Positions 34,866 through 43,004 of a stretch of 64,000 nucleotides of DNA are shown here, one piece after another. The position numbers and the translations under genes were made by a program. The stretch comes from Microbacterium esteraromaticum (GTDB lineage Bacteria > Actinomycetota > Actinomycetes > Actinomycetales > Microbacteriaceae): the NCBI RefSeq assembly GCF_016907315.1, contig NZ_JAFBBS010000001.1, forward strand, positions 2,170,001 to 2,234,000, given 5' to 3'. The notes beneath the pieces are model-generated. The model made no database searches and was not told where the DNA came from. It saw nothing but the letters and a program-made list of their open reading frames with translations. How positions within the stretch are numbered: the first letter of the stretch is position 1; each line of letters opens with the position of its first letter.

Positions 34866-36335
34866 TCAGAGGCCCTGACCGGCGTCCCAGAGGCGCTCGG
34901 TGCGGCCCGCGAGCAGGGCGTCGAGCGAGATGGCCTGAGCGTCTGTGAGAGACGCGACGTAGTCGATGATGCCGCGGCCGCGGCCGAGAGTGTCGACGAC
35001 GGCGGCCGGAGTGCTCAGCCGGCGGTGGTCGTCGGTGGCGAGCTCGACGAGGTCGATGAGGCGGCGTGGCGCCCGTCGTGCGTCGCGCGGATCGTCGAGC
35101 CATGCGGTGAAGCCGTCGACGAGGCGCTCGAGCACACTGGCCTGGCCTCGCTGGTAGACGGCGAGATCGGGCCGTTCGAGGATGAACCGCTCGTGCAGGA
35201 ACTTCAGCACCGCCACCTCGTGCCAGGCCTGCCGGTTGAGGCTGACGTGGCCGGCGCGGATGTCGGGATGCCTGTGCACCTCGATCGACGATTGCAGCCG
35301 GGCGATCCAGGCGGTGGTGAATCTCGCCAGGCCGCGCTCGCTGGCCAGTGAGCCATCGAACGGCTCGGCGACGAGGCCGTCGATCACCTCCGACGACACC
35401 TTCGCGACGGCCTCGCTGAAGGCATCGGGGTCGGCGATCCAGCTGTCCTTGCTCTGCATGCGGCGCCAGAGCAGCTCGAGCGAGTGGCCGGGGGTGCGGG
35501 TGTCGGCGGCGAGGGCGACGGCGTCGGCGGCGCGCAGCTGCGCAAGGTCGCGACGCCACGACCGGAACTCCGCCGAGAGGGTCGCCGGGTTCAGAAGCCC
35601 CGCGCGGTAGAAGTCATCGAGGTCGTGCAGCGAGTACGCGATGTCGTCGGAGATGTCCATGATCGAGCACTCGACCGTCTGCTGACCGTCGGCGATACGC
35701 GGATACGCGGAGAGCGCGCTGCGGGTATCCGGTTCGTCGATCGCGTAGAAGCTGAACTTGCTCGCGCCGCCGCGCCGCGGCCCGCCCTCGCCTCTGCGCC
35801 AGGGGTACTTCAGCACGGCCGCCCGCACCGCGGCGGTGAGGTTGAGTCCGACGCCGGGCCGGTCGTGCTCATCGAGCCGGGTGAGGATGCGGTACGTCTG
35901 GGCGTTGCCCTCGAAGCCTTCGGCGAGGCCGAAGCGGGTGCGGGCGAGTCGGTCGAGCGTCTGCTCGCCGAGGTGGCCGAACGGCGGATGCCCGAGATCG
36001 TGCGCCGCGGCAGCCGCCTGCACCACGACGGGATGCGCCCCGCCGAGCTCGACCGCGACACGGCCCGCGTCATCGTCGCGCGTCTGCAGGTGGGTGGCGA
36101 TCGCCCGCGCGACAGCCGCGACCTTGATCGAATGCGTGAGGCGGTTGTGCACGGCGAGACCCGCACCGGCCTGCGAGATGACCTGCGTCACCGCAGACAG
36201 GCGCGAGTAGTAAGGAGAGAACCGGATGCGCTCGACGTCGACCCGGAACTGCGGGTGCCCTTCGGCCTGCTGGAACTCGTCGAGCGCTTCGGGCAGTCGT
36301 CGCATCTGGCGGGGATCATCCGGCTGCTGGGGCAT
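34866..36335 (-). CDS. dgt: Deoxyguanosinetriphosphate triphosphohydrolase-like protein
   Basis: The 489-residue HD-domain protein has RFSPYYSRLSAVTQV, HNRLTHSIKV, the metal-binding AAAAHDLGHPPFGHLGE (~residues 110-127) and MDISDDIAYSLHDLDDF near 230. The first His, the HD pair and the distal Asp are all present. These enzymes cut dGTP or other dNTPs to deoxynucleoside and triphosphate, controlling dNTP pools and limiting phage. The gene is transcribed from the same strand as the cyclodeaminase-like gene 31 bp upstream. Confidence 0.92.
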   Translation of the reverse strand: MPQQPDDPRQMRRLPEALDEFQQAEGHPQFRVDVERIRFSPYYSRLSAVTQVISQAGAGLAVHNRLTHSIKVAAVARAIATHLQTRDDDAGRVAVELGGAHPVVVQAAAAAHDLGHPPFGHLGEQTLDRLARTRFGLAEGFEGNAQTYRILTRLDEHDRPGVGLNLTAAVRAAVLKYPWRRGEGGPRRGGASKFSFYAIDEPDTRSALSAYPRIADGQQTVECSIMDISDDIAYSLHDLDDFYRAGLLNPATLSAEFRSWRRDLAQLRAADAVALAADTRTPGHSLELLWRRMQSKDSWIADPDAFSEAVAKVSSEVIDGLVAEPFDGSLASERGLARFTTAWIARLQSSIEVHRHPDIRAGHVSLNRQAWHEVAVLKFLHERFILERPDLAVYQRGQASVLERLVDGFTAWLDDPRDARRAPRRLIDLVELATDDHRRLSTPAAVVDTLGRGRGIIDYVASLTDAQAISLDALLAGRTERLWDAGQGL

Positions 36336-36366
36336 GGTGTCAGTGTGGCACGGCGGGTGAGTGCCG

Positions 36367-36987
36367 TCAGTCGAGATCGGCGGATATCCGCCGGATCAGC
36401 TGCGCTACCTCCTGGCGGGCCTCGTCGAGTCGTCTCACGTCGGTCTCGAGGCTCGCCAGGGTCGCCGCGTCGGCGCCGTGCGTGCGGCCGATCTGCAGGT
36501 TCGCCCGCAGGCTCAGCGCGGCACCCGACAGCCCCGCGGCGAGCGCCTCCATCGCGACCGCCAGATCGACCGCGATGTGAGGGTTGCCGTTCGAGGCGAG
36601 AACGCGGGCGTCGGAGACGAGCAGGATGCCGATCGCTCCGAGGCGCGCGACGGATCCTGCGGCGTCGACGGCGGCGGCGCTCACGCGCTGGTCGCGTTCC
36701 GGATGCTCTGGTGCCAGCGCCAGTGCCGACCCGAACTGCACGGACAGCACGCCGTCGGCTTCGATCGCCTGAAGCACGTCGGCGCGATGCCGTGCCAGTC
36801 GCTCGGCGCTCGTCGTCGCGGCCGGGCTGTCGGGTGTGTACGCCGCGACCATGCCCATCAGCGCGGCGGCGACGCCGAGCAGCACGCCCGTGGCTGCGCC
36901 TCCGCCGGGAGACCCGTTGGGCTCGCTGAGGGCGTCGAGCCAGGCATCCATCGGGCGCGATGTGGGGACGTGTGCGGGGTCGGCCAT
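36367..36987 (-). CDS. Cyclodeaminase/cyclohydrolase family protein
   Basis: The 206-residue all-helical protein has the family start PNGSPGGGAATGVLLGVAAAL and the conserved Asn-bearing segment NPHIAVDLAVAMEAL. The family includes formiminotetrahydrofolate cyclodeaminase and methenyl-THF cyclohydrolase, so a one-carbon folate role is likely, but many stand-alone bacterial members are untested. TACTCT ends 7 bases before ATG 36987, suggesting a leaderless start. Confidence 0.85.
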   Translation of the reverse strand: MADPAHVPTSRPMDAWLDALSEPNGSPGGGAATGVLLGVAAALMGMVAAYTPDSPAATTSAERLARHRADVLQAIEADGVLSVQFGSALALAPEHPERDQRVSAAAVDAAGSVARLGAIGILLVSDARVLASNGNPHIAVDLAVAMEALAAGLSGAALSLRANLQIGRTHGADAATLASLETDVRRLDEARQEVAQLIRRISADLD

Positions 36988-37050
36988 GCCCGTCAGAGTA
37001 TCGGGGGCGGGAGCCGTTGCGCCGCGCGCACGGCGGGAGGACCATGAAGC

Positions 37051-37524
37051 ATGGGCGTCATCGAGTTCGACCTGGTGCGGGTGGTCGCCGGCCCGATCGA
37101 GGAGGTCTTCGATCGGCTGGTCGGCATCGACGGCTATGGGGAGTGGATGCCGAAGCGCGGCAGCCTGCTGCGTCGCACGCGCCAGACTTCACCGGGCCCC
37201 GTCGGCCTCGGGACGACCTACTTCGACGAGACCTCCGCGGGGGACGTCCCCGGCGAGGTCGTCGAGTTCGAGCGCCCGACGGCGATCACGTTCCACTGGT
37301 GGGACGCGAGCTCTCACGGAGATCTGAAGGTCGAGGGGTGGCCGGGATACCGACTGCAGGCACTCGGTCCGCGGTCCACCCGTGTGCACCATCACGCACG
37401 GCTGCAGGTGTATGGCCTCTCCCGCCTGGCTGCGCCGATCTACCGTCTGATGGCCCGTCGCGAGCGCACCCTCGTCGTCGAGGCTCTGCAGGTGTCGTTC
37501 AATCGCCGCGCGGCGGGGCTCTGA
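37051..37524 (+). CDS. SRPBCC-family (polyketide cyclase-like) protein
   Basis: The 157-residue protein has a START-like fold pattern: a VVAGPIEEVFDRLVGIDGYGEW start, central GLGTTYFDETS strands, and a long C-terminal helix. The family binds hydrophobic ligands, and no catalytic function can be assigned. GGGAGGA lies upstream of ATG 37051. Confidence 0.82.
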   Translation: MGVIEFDLVRVVAGPIEEVFDRLVGIDGYGEWMPKRGSLLRRTRQTSPGPVGLGTTYFDETSAGDVPGEVVEFERPTAITFHWWDASSHGDLKVEGWPGYRLQALGPRSTRVHHHARLQVYGLSRLAAPIYRLMARRERTLVVEALQVSFNRRAAGL

Positions 37525-37552
37525 TCCGACGCATCCGGGCTGTGACCCGACG

Positions 37553-38668
37553 TCAGAAGAGGATCACCTGACGGATCGCATCGCCGGTGTCGAGCACGTC
37601 GAGCGCCCTGTTGATGTCGTCGAGGGCGATCGTCGAGGTGATGAGCTTCTCGGCGGGCAGTGTGCCGTCGCGCCAGAGCGCCTCATACGCAGGGATGTCC
37701 TGCGCGGGTATCGACGAGCCGAGATAGGAGCCGACGACCGTGCGCGCCTCTGCCGTGAGGGTGAGCGGCTCGATCTGCGACAGGGCACCGGGCGCGGGGA
37801 GCCCGGCGGTGACGGTCGTGCCGCCGGGAGCGGTGACGCGGAACGCGGTCTCGAAGGCTCGGGGATGCCCTGCGGCCTCCACCACGACGGGCGCGGTGAT
37901 CCCGGCATCCACCGCCGATTCCGGTGTGTAGACCGCGTCGGCACCCATCTCGAGGGCGGCTGCGTGCTTGTCGCTGTTGGCGTCGATGCCGATGACCCGG
38001 CCGCCGGCCGCCTGCGTGATCGCCCGCCCCACGAGGATCGCCGACATGCCGACGCCGCCCAGGCCGACGACGATGAGGCCCTGACCCGCACGCAGGCCGC
38101 CGGCGTTGCGCACGGCGCCGCCCCCGGTCAGCACAGCGCAGCCGAGCACGGCGGCGATGGCCGGCGGGACGTCATGGCCGACCCGAACCACCGAGCGCCG
38201 ATCGACGACCGCATGCGTCGCGAAACCCGAGACGCCCAGATGATGGTTGACCGCTGAGCCGCCCTCGTCGTGCAGTCGCACCTCGCCGGAGGGGAGAGTG
38301 CCCGCGCCGTTCGTCGCACTGCCGGTCGAGCACGGCAGCTTGCCTCCGGTGCGGCAGTTGTCGCAGCTCTCGCAGCGCGGCAGGAACACCGTGACGACGC
38401 GATCGCCGACCTCAAGGTCGTCGATGCCGCTGCCCAGGGCATCCACGATCCCCGCCGCCTCGTGCCCGAGCAGCATAGGAACCGGCCGAGGACGCGTGCC
38501 GTTGACCACAGACAGATCGGAGTGGCAGAGTCCGGCGGCCTCGATGCGGATGCGCAGCTCGCCCGGTCCTGGCGCATCGAGCTCGAGCGTGCGGATGCCG
38601 AGAGGGCGGCTCGCGGCGTACGGGCGCTCCGCGCCGATGCTCGTCAGGACTGCTCCGGTGATCTTCAT
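37553..38668 (-). CDS. Zinc-dependent alcohol dehydrogenase
   Basis: The 371-residue protein has a catalytic zinc site (Cys in AAGLCHSD, His in GHEAAG), a structural zinc loop with four Cys (CESCDNC and a later Cys), a GLGGVG nucleotide fold near residue 200 and DANSDKH NAD-binding Asp. It belongs to the class III/mycothiol-or-glutathione-type alcohol dehydrogenases by layout; the substrate is unclear. ATG 38668 is chosen because alignment with the family starts there; 51 more in-frame residues upstream are low-complexity and overlap the next promoter. Confidence 0.9.
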   Translation of the reverse strand: MKITGAVLTSIGAERPYAASRPLGIRTLELDAPGPGELRIRIEAAGLCHSDLSVVNGTRPRPVPMLLGHEAAGIVDALGSGIDDLEVGDRVVTVFLPRCESCDNCRTGGKLPCSTGSATNGAGTLPSGEVRLHDEGGSAVNHHLGVSGFATHAVVDRRSVVRVGHDVPPAIAAVLGCAVLTGGGAVRNAGGLRAGQGLIVVGLGGVGMSAILVGRAITQAAGGRVIGIDANSDKHAAALEMGADAVYTPESAVDAGITAPVVVEAAGHPRAFETAFRVTAPGGTTVTAGLPAPGALSQIEPLTLTAEARTVVGSYLGSSIPAQDIPAYEALWRDGTLPAEKLITSTIALDDINRALDVLDTGDAIRQVILF

Positions 38669-38833
38669 GCATCGATTCTCGCCGGAGATGTCCGGGGGAG
38701 GCGCAGACGCTCGCCGCGCGATGTCGAGACCGGCCCCCGGACGTCGCCGCGGTGGGATCACTGGGATCCTCGGCATCGGGGTGGCATTCTTGAACATCTG
38801 CGCTGCGCCCACCGAGGACAAGAGGTCCTACTG

Positions 38834-39058
38834 ATGCCCACCGACAGCCGCTTCACCACAGCCGCCATCGTCGTCGGCGTCCTCGGCATCGGGGTCGGCG
38901 TCGGTCTCGTGATTGCCAGCTTCCTGGTCGGACTGGGCACGTCGCAGGGGTCGGCCCTGTCATCTGCGGGGACGATCACCACCATCGCGTTCGTCGTGCT
39001 GACTGTCGTTCTCAGCGCCGCCGCTCGCCGCCAGAAGCAGGCCGCGGGACCTGCCTGA
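38834..39058 (+). CDS. Small two-helix membrane protein
   Basis: The 74-residue protein has two hydrophobic helices (residues ~8-32 and ~43-62) and a short basic tail. An AGAGG lies 9 bases before ATG 38834. Family and function are not recognised. A longer frame upstream exists but overlaps the dehydrogenase gene on the other strand. Confidence 0.65.
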   Translation: MPTDSRFTTAAIVVGVLGIGVGVGLVIASFLVGLGTSQGSALSSAGTITTIAFVVLTVVLSAAARRQKQAAGPA

Positions 39059-39079
39059 TCTCCGATTGCCCGTGGCCGC

Positions 39080-40162
39080 TCATAGAGCGGGCGCCTGTCG
39101 ACCAGGGGTCGTCGTCGCCTGGCGCTTGGTTACGGACGAGGCAGACGAGCGCTTGGGAAACCTGAGGCGCATCGTTGGCTTCTCGACGAGGTGCCAGGAA
39201 GCCAGCGCAAACGGGGCGGTGCATGCCGCCGTGGCGATCATGAACAGCCACGGTGGCACTTCCGTGCCGAGCAGGATCACGAGCATCTGCTGGATCGGAA
39301 ACGCGTAGACGTACATTCCATAGGAGATGTCGTTGACGGATCCGAGGCGCATCGGGAGCGAAGCGCCGAGCCACAGAAGGAACACGCTGAGTGGCAGCGG
39401 ACTCAGCCATCCTTCAAAGCCAGCAAGATACGTGACGACGAGGACTATGAACGAGATGGCGCCGACTGCCGGCGACACCCGCACGTGGTCGCGCAGCGCG
39501 TAGACGAGGGCACCGGCAGCGAAGAATGACCAGAGCCGGAACCCTCCGAGCGCGAGGTCGAACGGGGCGGGCCATTCCGCCCCCACCTCCATGCCCGCAC
39601 CGATGCTCAGCAGGACGGTGGCCCCGAGCGCGAAGGAGGCCAGGTGCCGCCGCACCAAGGGGATGCTCAACGCGAAGCCGATCAGCAGGTACGCGGTGAA
39701 CTCGTAGAAGAGGGTCCACAGCGATGCGTTCCACACCTGGGCGTGGGGAACGGTGGTCAGCGTTTGACCGATGGTCTGCTCCCCGATCCACAACGTGACG
39801 TTCTGTGCGACGTAGTTGACTCCAGTGCCGAGCGAATACGCCGTGCCGGTCAGCGCACCTGCGATCGGCGCCAGCACGAACGCCGTGATCAGAAGGGCCA
39901 CCCAGAAGCCCGGATAGATGCGGATGAATCTCTTCCAGAGGTATCTGCCGAAAGGGAGACGGAGTCTCGACCCTGCTATGAGATAGCCGCTGATCGCGAA
40001 GAAGCCGTTGACCGCGCCGGAGCCGATGAGTGACGCGGGCCACCCTGGCTCGACGGCGAGCACAGGGTACGTGTGCCAGACGATGACCGACGTCGCGAGC
40101 AGCAAGCGAACGAGATTCAGAGCGTTATCCCGCCTGGCCAGCGAAGTGCCGAGTGTCCCCAT
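39080..40162 (-). CDS. Acyltransferase family 3 membrane protein
   Basis: The 360-residue protein has about ten hydrophobic helices. The family start RRDNALNLVRLLLATSVIVWHTYPV carries the catalytic His, followed by FFAISGYLIAGSRLR and RFIRIYPGFW. These enzymes O-acylate cell-surface sugars or peptidoglycan. TACCCT ends 7 bases before ATG 40162, suggesting a leaderless start. By eye the gene is less GC-rich than its surroundings, and it lies beside a tRNA cluster, so horizontal acquisition is possible. Confidence 0.9.
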   Translation of the reverse strand: MGTLGTSLARRDNALNLVRLLLATSVIVWHTYPVLAVEPGWPASLIGSGAVNGFFAISGYLIAGSRLRLPFGRYLWKRFIRIYPGFWVALLITAFVLAPIAGALTGTAYSLGTGVNYVAQNVTLWIGEQTIGQTLTTVPHAQVWNASLWTLFYEFTAYLLIGFALSIPLVRRHLASFALGATVLLSIGAGMEVGAEWPAPFDLALGGFRLWSFFAAGALVYALRDHVRVSPAVGAISFIVLVVTYLAGFEGWLSPLPLSVFLLWLGASLPMRLGSVNDISYGMYVYAFPIQQMLVILLGTEVPPWLFMIATAACTAPFALASWHLVEKPTMRLRFPKRSSASSVTKRQATTTPGRQAPAL

Positions 40163-40390
40163 GCAGCCGAGGGTAGTGAGCGTGCTCCGTCACTACTGTT
40201 CTGAGGGCACCCGTCGTGGTCGTGGACGTCAATTTGGGCGTCCGCAACCCGCACGGCGAGGGCGATGCTGGCGACGCCGAGCTCGCCGTCGTCGGGGGTC
40301 ATGCCTGTTCTGTGCGTTCCGCCGCTCGCGCGTTGGCGATCACTGAGGTGACTACCGTCGCCAGCCGCGCACTCGCACCAGGGCAAAGCA

Positions 40391-40424
40391 AAACCCTCGC
40401 GATGTAGAAGCTACGCGAGGGTTT
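40391..40424 (-). terminator. Terminator of the tRNA operon
   Basis: A perfect 11-bp stem (AAACCCTCGCG / CGCGAGGGTTT, loop 12) lies 28 bases downstream of tRNA-Phe on the minus strand. It ends in T-rich sequence in that direction, as expected for an intrinsic terminator. Confidence 0.85.
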
Positions 40425-40451
40425 CTGGGCTGATTGTAATGATCAGCCTTG

Positions 40452-40524
40452 TGGCTCCGACCGGCATCGATCCGGTGACCTTTCGATTTTCAGTCGAACG
40501 CTCTACCAACTGAGCTACAGAGCC
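40452..40524 (-). tRNA. tRNA-Phe (GAA)
   Basis: Read on the minus strand it folds as a full cloverleaf: acceptor GGCTCTG pairing with CGGAGCC, D-arm GCTCAGTTGG, anticodon loop CTGAAAA with GAA, and T-loop GGATCGATGCC. The discriminator is A. CCA is not encoded. Confidence 0.97.
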
Positions 40525-40593
40525 GTACGGCACATCATGATCTGCCGCATCCTAGACGAAGAGCCTCCTCGAAAGAAGGCTCATCGCTCAGAG

Positions 40594-40667
40594 CGACCCT
40601 GACGGGACTTGAACCCGCGACCTCCGCCGTGACAGGGCGGCACGCTAACCAACTGCGCTACAGGGCC
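40594..40667 (-). tRNA. tRNA-Asp (GTC)
   Basis: Minus-strand cloverleaf with acceptor GGCCCTG / CAGGGTC (one G-U pair), anticodon loop CTGTCAC with GTC, T-loop GGGTTCAAGTCC and discriminator G as expected for Asp. Confidence 0.97.
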
Positions 40668-40693
40668 ATAACTTTTCAATTGTATCGGAAGAG

Positions 40694-40766
40694 TGACCCC
40701 AACGGGATTCGAACCCGTGCTACCGCCGTGAAAGGGCGGCGTCCTAGGCCGCTAAACGATGGGGCC
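40694..40766 (-). tRNA. tRNA-Glu (TTC)
   Basis: Minus-strand cloverleaf with acceptor GGCCCCA / TGGGGTC, anticodon loop CTTTCAC with TTC and T-loop GGGTTCGAATCC. It is the first gene of the Glu-Asp-Phe tRNA operon. Confidence 0.97.
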
Positions 40767-40942
40767 GAAGAGATTCCCGGAGGTTTCCCTTGCCGACGCT
40801 CAAGCATAAGGGGCAGAGCGGGCAAAAACGAAATCCAGGGCGGTTCTACTTCCATCCCGGGCGTTTCGGGGGGACTATGGATGGGTCTCGCCTGTGCGTC
40901 CGAGTGCCACCCGAGTGCTCGTGCGAGGCACGCCACCTGTTG

Positions 40943-40978
40943 CAGCTGTGACGAATGTTGTTACTGTTACAGCTGTGA
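40943..40978 (+). promoter_or_regulatory. Repeat-rich control region upstream of the M23 gene
   Basis: CAGCTGTGA occurs twice as a direct repeat (40943 and 40970) around a tandem GTTAC-T-GTTAC (40960-40970). Paired GTTAC-type repeats upstream of murein hydrolase genes recall MtrA-binding sites in other actinobacteria; this is a suggestion from pattern only. The rest of 40767-40942 shows nothing I can name. Confidence 0.4.
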
Positions 40979-40997
40979 AACCGGCGGAAGGAGCCGA

Positions 40998-42398
40998 GTG
41001 AACGAGGCAAGACTTGCGGATGCCCGATCCGCAGGCGACGAAGACTGCGGCTGCACGCCGCCCTCTGTCGACCGCCCCTCCGTGCTGGCGAACTCGAAGA
41101 TCACTCGCCGTGGCGCGATCACCGTCGGCGCCCTGAGCGCCATCGCGCTCACCGCGTTCGGTGTCTCGTCAGCAGGTCAGACGGCCCAGGCCGCCGACTA
41201 CCCCAGCTGGGACGACGTGCAGCGCGCCAAGGCGAACGAGGCCGCGAAGGCCTCGGAGATCACGCGTATCGAGGCGCTGATCCGCACGCTCACAGACCAG
41301 GCCGCCGCAGCCGAAGCCGCGTCGCGCAAGGCCGGCGACGAGTTCTACGCCGCCCAGCAGGCCTACTTCGACCAGGCCGCCAAGGCGGAAGACCTGCAGT
41401 CGCAGGCCGACGAGCAGGCGAAGATCGCCGACGAGAGCGCCCGCAAGGCGGGCCAGGCGGCCAACCAGCTGTACCGCAGCGGCGGAGACGAGGCGGCTCT
41501 CGAGCTGTTCCTGTCCGAGTCCTCCGATGGCGCCGACGACCTGCTCGCCCGCCTCGGCAGCATGGACAAGCTCGTCGAGTACAACCGCACGGTCGCAGAG
41601 CGTGCGGCCTCGGCTCGAGACACCGCACAGGCGCTCAGCAACCAGGCATCCGCAGCTCGCGACGAGCGCGACCGCCTGCAGCAGGTCGCCGAGCAGAAGA
41701 TGATCGCCGCGCAGCAGGCGGCCGAGGCCGCGCAGAGGGCCCTCGAAGAGCGCCAGGCGAACCTCGTCACCCTCGAGGCGCAGCTCGCCGCACTCAAAGA
41801 CAACACGACCGCGACCGTCGCCGCCTACCAGGAGGGCGAGCGCAAGCGGAAGGCCGCCGAAGAGGCGCGACGCAAGGCCGAGGCCGAGCGTCTGCGGCGC
41901 CTCGCCGAGGAAGCCGCCAAGAACAACCAGGGCGGCGGCGGTGGCGGCAGCCCCGCCAGCGGCGGTGGTGGCGGTGGAGGAACCGGTAGCGGCGCCTGGC
42001 GTCGGCCGCACGGCGGTCGCATCTCGTCGGGCTACGGCCCCCGGCCCCCACGTTGCGTGAACGGCACATGCCGGTCGACCTTCCACCGCGGACTCGACTT
42101 CGCGAACGGCTGCGGTGCCGCGATCTACGCCGCATCGTCGGGTCGTGTCGACGTCGCCTGGTACAACGGCGGTTACGGCAACTACGTGCGCATCCAGCAC
42201 GGTGACGGGATCGCGACCGGCTACGCGCACCTCAGCCACTTCGCCGTCCACAGCGGGCAGCACGTCAGCGCCGGCCAGATCATCGGCTACTCGGGCAACA
42301 CCGGTGCCTCGCAGGGCTGCCACCTGCACTTCGAGGTCTACACAGGCGGCGGCACGACCGACCCCTACAGTTTCCTGTCGCGGCGCGGCGCTCTCTGA
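40998..42398 (+). CDS. Secreted M23 peptidoglycan endopeptidase with coiled coil
   Basis: The 466-residue protein has an N-terminal extension with two Cys, an RR-containing signal sequence (ITRRGAITVGAL, Arg 37-38, cleavage near AQA-AD; possibly Tat), a long Ala/Gln/Glu coiled coil (~70-310) and a Gly/Ser linker. A C-terminal M23 domain (~345-466) follows, with HRGLD and HLHFE zinc motifs. It cuts peptide cross-links in peptidoglycan; the coiled coil resembles EnvC/RipA-type regulation of daughter-cell separation. GTG 40998 has AAGGAG 6 bases upstream. A much longer in-frame extension crosses the tRNA genes and was rejected. Confidence 0.93.
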   Translation: MNEARLADARSAGDEDCGCTPPSVDRPSVLANSKITRRGAITVGALSAIALTAFGVSSAGQTAQAADYPSWDDVQRAKANEAAKASEITRIEALIRTLTDQAAAAEAASRKAGDEFYAAQQAYFDQAAKAEDLQSQADEQAKIADESARKAGQAANQLYRSGGDEAALELFLSESSDGADDLLARLGSMDKLVEYNRTVAERAASARDTAQALSNQASAARDERDRLQQVAEQKMIAAQQAAEAAQRALEERQANLVTLEAQLAALKDNTTATVAAYQEGERKRKAAEEARRKAEAERLRRLAEEAAKNNQGGGGGGSPASGGGGGGGTGSGAWRRPHGGRISSGYGPRPPRCVNGTCRSTFHRGLDFANGCGAAIYAASSGRVDVAWYNGGYGNYVRIQHGDGIATGYAHLSHFAVHSGQHVSAGQIIGYSGNTGASQGCHLHFEVYTGGGTTDPYSFLSRRGAL

Positions 42399-42417
42399 GT
42401 CCGCGATCCCACCGCTT

Positions 42418-42457
42418 ACGAGAGAACCCCCGGCCGCTCGGCCGGGGGTTCTCTCGT
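42418..42457. terminator. Strong bidirectional terminator
   Basis: A perfect 19-bp inverted repeat (ACGAGAGAACCCCCGGCCG, CT, complement) lies between the convergent M23 and ppa genes. Confidence 0.93.
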
Positions 42458-42470
42458 GAAAGCGAAGGTC

Positions 42471-42962
42471 TCAGTGACCGTCGTTCGCGAAACGCTCGAT
42501 CGCCTCGTCGAGAATGCGCTGCGCCTCGGCGGCGTCGCCCCACGCGTCGACCTTGACCCACTTGTTGGGCTCGAGGTCCTTGTAGTGCTCGAAGAAGTGC
42601 GCGATCTCCTTCTTCGTGTACTCCGGCAGGTCGCCGATGTCCTGGATGTGGGCCCAACGCGGGTCCTTCGAGAGCACGGCCACGAGCTTGTCGTCGCCAC
42701 CGGCCTCGTCGCTCATCTTGAGCACGGCGACGGGACGCACGTTCACGACGACGCCGGGGAAGATCGCGTGGTCGAGCAGCACGAGCACGTCGAGCGGGTC
42801 GCCGTCCTCGCCGAGGGTGTTGTCGAAGTAGCCGTAGTCCGCCGGGTAGCCGAAGGTGGTGTACAGGACGCGGTCGAGGTGGACGCGACCGGTCTCGTGG
42901 TCGACTTCGTACTTCACGCGGCTGCCGCGCGGGATCTCGATGACGGCGTCGTGTGCGCCCAT
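42471..42962 (-). CDS. ppa: Inorganic pyrophosphatase, family I
   Basis: The 163-residue protein has YEVDHETGRVHLDRVLYTTFGYPADYG and the metal-binding GEDGDPLDVLVL signature of soluble family I enzymes. It hydrolyses pyrophosphate and drives biosynthetic reactions forward. AAGGAG lies upstream of ATG 42962. Confidence 0.97.
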   Translation of the reverse strand: MGAHDAVIEIPRGSRVKYEVDHETGRVHLDRVLYTTFGYPADYGYFDNTLGEDGDPLDVLVLLDHAIFPGVVVNVRPVAVLKMSDEAGGDDKLVAVLSKDPRWAHIQDIGDLPEYTKKEIAHFFEHYKDLEPNKWVKVDAWGDAAEAQRILDEAIERFANDGH

Positions 42963-43004
42963 GTGCTGTTCTCCTTGAAAGACGGGTGGATGCCGGAGAC
43001 CAGC

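Noticed and set aside
40629..40997. In-frame upstream extension of the M23 gene
   Set aside because: It would cross tRNA-Asp and tRNA-Glu genes on the other strand and bury the signal sequence. GTG 40998 has a good ribosome site.
40767..40997. Possible c-di-AMP (ydaO-type) riboswitch before the M23 gene
   Set aside because: Such riboswitches precede many actinobacterial murein hydrolase genes, but I could not trace the conserved core or its paired stems here.
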